Position numbers and translations under genes: made by a program
The notes under the pieces: model-generated
What the model was told of the DNA's origin: nothing
The model's database searches: none
The model's input: the letters and a program-made list of their open reading frames with translations, nothing else
Assembly: GCA_051208045.1 (NCBI GenBank)
Contig: JBPJFY010000001.1
Location: forward strand, 248,001 to 312,000
DNA from: LZORAL124-50-18 sp051208045
GTDB lineage: Bacteria; Pseudomonadota; Gammaproteobacteria; Pseudomonadales; Oleiphilaceae
DNA length: 64,000 nucleotides
Direction of reading: 5' to 3'
Shown here: in pieces, positions 62,344 through 64,000 of the stretch
Position numbering within the stretch: position 1 is the first letter of the stretch
How the letters are laid out: each line of letters starts with the position of its first letter

Positions 62344-63261
62344 ATGCAAGCAACCAAAAAAGTAAACGAATACCTGGACGTGAATTTCCGTCGCATCGTG
62401 GAAAACCTGGATCAGGCCATACTGGTCCTGGGCGGGGACCTGCTGGAAGCGCCCGAGGTGGAGTATGCCAATCCGGCGTTTGCGCGTTGGGTGGGGGCTC
62501 ACAATGATGAAATTGCCGGTAACAGCCTGGCATTTCTGTTCCCGCCGGAAGACCGCGAATATTTGATGGAAACGCTGCAAATGACTGTCGAGACTGGCAG
62601 GGATCAGGTAGCCTCGTTGGGGTTTACCGGGCTGGATCGGCACCACCGTAAAATTGACTTTATTGTCAAACCCTTCCTTCGGAAAATGGGCGCACCGGTG
62701 AGTTGCATGCTGATTGAGCGCGCGCAAAAGGATTCTGCGGATTTTGCTGTACAGGGTGATCACGCCATGGATTTGTGGAAAGCCCAGCAAAATGATCCGG
62801 AGACCGGCGTGTTTAATCGTCGCTATCTGTACGAGCAAATCGAGCGGGAGTGTCTGCGCCTGCAACGCTATGGCTCCGTGTATACGTTGCTGAGTATCGA
62901 GCTGATCTCTACCTCGGAAGATGAGGGGGATCGTGAGCTGGGCCTTATTGATGCCGCCTTTGCGCTGGTCGCGGGTATTCTTCAGGAAGCGTTTCGCACG
63001 CAGGACATTATTGGCCGCAATCAACCGGACCAGTTTATCGTGCTCCTGCCGGAAACCAAGCTCTCCCGCGCGCTGGATGTGGCCGAACGCATTCGGCACG
63101 ACGTCGCGCGATTGAATCATCAATCCCTGGTGGGATTTGATCTGGCCATTGGTATTACCGAAGGCAAAGCTGCCGACGTGCATTTCTCAGATAGCCTTGA
63201 TCGACTGGAGCAGGCCATCGAAAAAGCCCGCCATACGCGGAGTGTGGCGTACTTTTTATAG
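62344..63261 (+). CDS. PAS protein with a degenerate GGDEF domain, 305 aa
   Basis: A PAS domain (about residues 10-130, NPAFARWVGAHNDEIAGNSLAFLFPPEDREYLMETLQ) precedes a GGDEF-fold domain (about 150-305, ending GFDLAIGITEGKAADVHFSD, DRLEQAIEKA). The signature position reads DIIGRNQPDQFIVLLPE, so GGDEF is replaced by QPDQF: the glycines and acidic residues needed for diguanylate synthesis are missing. The protein is thus probably an inactive sensor or adaptor rather than a cyclase. It lies 18 bases after the HD-GYP gene and is likely its partner in regulation. Confidence 0.85.
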   Translation: MQATKKVNEYLDVNFRRIVENLDQAILVLGGDLLEAPEVEYANPAFARWVGAHNDEIAGNSLAFLFPPEDREYLMETLQMTVETGRDQVASLGFTGLDRHHRKIDFIVKPFLRKMGAPVSCMLIERAQKDSADFAVQGDHAMDLWKAQQNDPETGVFNRRYLYEQIERECLRLQRYGSVYTLLSIELISTSEDEGDRELGLIDAAFALVAGILQEAFRTQDIIGRNQPDQFIVLLPETKLSRALDVAERIRHDVARLNHQSLVGFDLAIGITEGKAADVHFSDSLDRLEQAIEKARHTRSVAYFL

Positions 63262-63286
63262 TCGGGTTGGTGGGGCTGGGTTGGGC

Positions 63287-63457
63287 AGTAATTTGCAGGA
63301 TACCAGCGCATGGCTCATTAACCCGAGAGAAAAAGCGATGGATCTGCACAACAATGCCGTTGGATTAAAGACTGGGCAAAACAAATCCAGCAAATCCCCG
63401 CTAGGTGACCAGTGCATGGCAGCACTAAAAAATGGATTACTGAAGGTTGGCCCATGA
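63287..63457 (+). pseudogene. C-terminal remnant of a DUF6973-like protein
   Basis: A 56-codon frame ends the gap after the GGDEF-like gene and reads SNLQDTSAWLINPREKAMD, LHNNAVGLKTG and GDQCMAALKNGLLKVGP. The MDLHNNxxG motif is typical of DUF6973, a domain found in some secreted and toxin-associated proteins. The N-terminal part is absent: upstream sequence in the same frame overlaps the preceding gene and shows nothing related. It therefore looks like a broken remnant. The rest of the 307-base gap shows no other feature. Confidence 0.45.
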
Positions 63458-63568
63458 GTCGGACATATTGGTTAAGTAAGCACGCGTGCATGGAATTACC
63501 TTGGCTTCCGATGATAAGATGCCCCTTCCTTTCATCATCCAATAACACTCACAGGGAAGGGGACACGT

Positions 63569-64000
63569 ATGGCACCGCAAGCAACACCGGACTACGATTA
63601 CGACTACATCATCATTGGCAGTGGCTTTGGCGGCTCGGTTTCAGCGTTGCGGCTCGCTGAAAAGGGCTACAAGGTACTGGTGCTGGAGAAAGGGAAGTGG
63701 CTGAAGGCCGAAGATTTCCCGAAAACCAACTGGAACCTGAAGCGCTGGCTTTGGGTGCCCGCCGTCAAGTTTTTTGGCTTGTTCAAGCTGACGCCCTTTC
63801 GCCATGTGACGGTGTTGTCCGGCGTGGGCGTGGGTGGGGGGTCTCTGGTCTACGCCAGCACGCTTCCGGTGCCGAAAGAAAAATTCTTCCAGGCCGTCTC
63901 CTGGGCGCATCTGGCCGACTGGCAGAAAGAATTATCGCCCCACTATGATACCGCATTGAAAATGCTGGGCGCCAACCCGGTGCGAGAAATGCATGAGGGC
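63569..64000 (+). CDS. GMC-type flavoprotein oxidoreductase, N-terminal part (runs off the window)
   Basis: The first 144 residues are present. The N-terminal FAD-binding fold YIIIGSGFGGSVSALRLAEKG is clear, followed by LEKGKWL, and VTVLSGVGVGGGSLVYASTLPVP is the second flavin segment, typical of glucose-methanol-choline and cholesterol-oxidase-type enzymes. AAGGGG lies a few bases before the ATG at 63569. In Pseudomonas a GMC-type gene sits between coaD and the aldehyde dehydrogenase/TetR pair found here at 9-12 kb, so this could be the relocated partner of that cluster, which would fit alcohol-to-aldehyde oxidation followed by aldehyde oxidation. Confidence 0.88.
   Translation, partial: MAPQATPDYDYDYIIIGSGFGGSVSALRLAEKGYKVLVLEKGKWLKAEDFPKTNWNLKRWLWVPAVKFFGLFKLTPFRHVTVLSGVGVGGGSLVYASTLPVPKEKFFQAVSWAHLADWQKELSPHYDTALKMLGANPVREMHEG

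Noticed and set aside
1..64000. CRISPR arrays, tRNA genes and insertion sequences
   Set aside because: No regularly spaced identical repeats, no cloverleaf-like tRNA sequences and no transposase or integrase were seen.

Overview
The window looks like chromosomal DNA of a free-living, mostly aerobic gammaproteobacterium near the Pseudomonadales/Oceanospirillales. Three blocks keep a Pseudomonas-like gene order, recalled from general knowledge and not searched here: hemB-ppk1; ggt-ferredoxin-coaD with the aldehyde dehydrogenase/TetR pair; and engB-cytochrome c4-dsbA-endonuclease/exonuclease/phosphatase protein. Divergent serA and a D-2-hydroxyglutarate dehydrogenase gene followed by an FAH-family gene form a fourth. 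No rRNA, tRNA, CRISPR array, transposase or integrase was recognised.

Layout. 0-7 kb: a sutA-like RNA polymerase regulator, a TVP38/TMEM64-disulfide reductase fusion, hemB, ppk1 and a small coiled-coil membrane protein. 7-12.4 kb: ggt, ferredoxin, coaD, then an aldehyde dehydrogenase divergent from a tetR gene, with four palindromic operator-like sites between them, one lying inside the dehydrogenase promoter. 12.4-16 kb: a candidate sRNA with an extracytoplasmic-stress-type promoter, placed like spf/ersA beside engB, then cytochrome c4, dsbA and an EEP-family protein. 16-31.7 kb: envelope and surface genes (DUF2914, DUF748, DUF445, a 1412-residue secreted metalloprotease/adhesin-like protein, a DUF4214-propeller protein), an EamA transporter, a PAS protein, a chemoreceptor-like protein and an unknown membrane protein. 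31.7-39.1 kb: pyruvate:ferredoxin oxidoreductase with a GltD-like iron-sulfur flavoprotein, a TRIC-family channel and cysS.

39-50 kb: a periplasmic-binding-like protein; a roughly 800-base gene-poor tract with several DnaA-box-like sites; an insertion-like segment (nhaD plus a secF interrupted by one amber codon) bracketed by two 93-base direct repeats; an RND efflux pump pair; a second binding protein; and a PHB-depolymerase-like esterase. The repeat is the 3' tail of the RND gene plus its hairpin, so the segment probably arrived by recombination at the end of that gene.

50.3-55.2 kb is an accessory defence/competition island: a DUF2268 remnant, a conserved hypothetical protein, two toxin-immunity pairs each behind a copy of the same 90-base promoter/leader (the second encoding only a toxin domain), a TacA/TacT-type toxin-antitoxin pair and a free-standing blasticidin-S-deaminase-like protein. 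55.2-64 kb returns to core genes: serA, D-2-hydroxyglutarate dehydrogenase, an FAH-family protein, a UbiB/ABC1 kinase, a GAF-HD-GYP protein, a PAS protein with a degenerate GGDEF domain, a DUF6973-like remnant and the start of a GMC-type flavoprotein.

All calls come from reading motifs and context by eye. No database search or structure prediction was run, and identities, spacings and family names should be read in that light.
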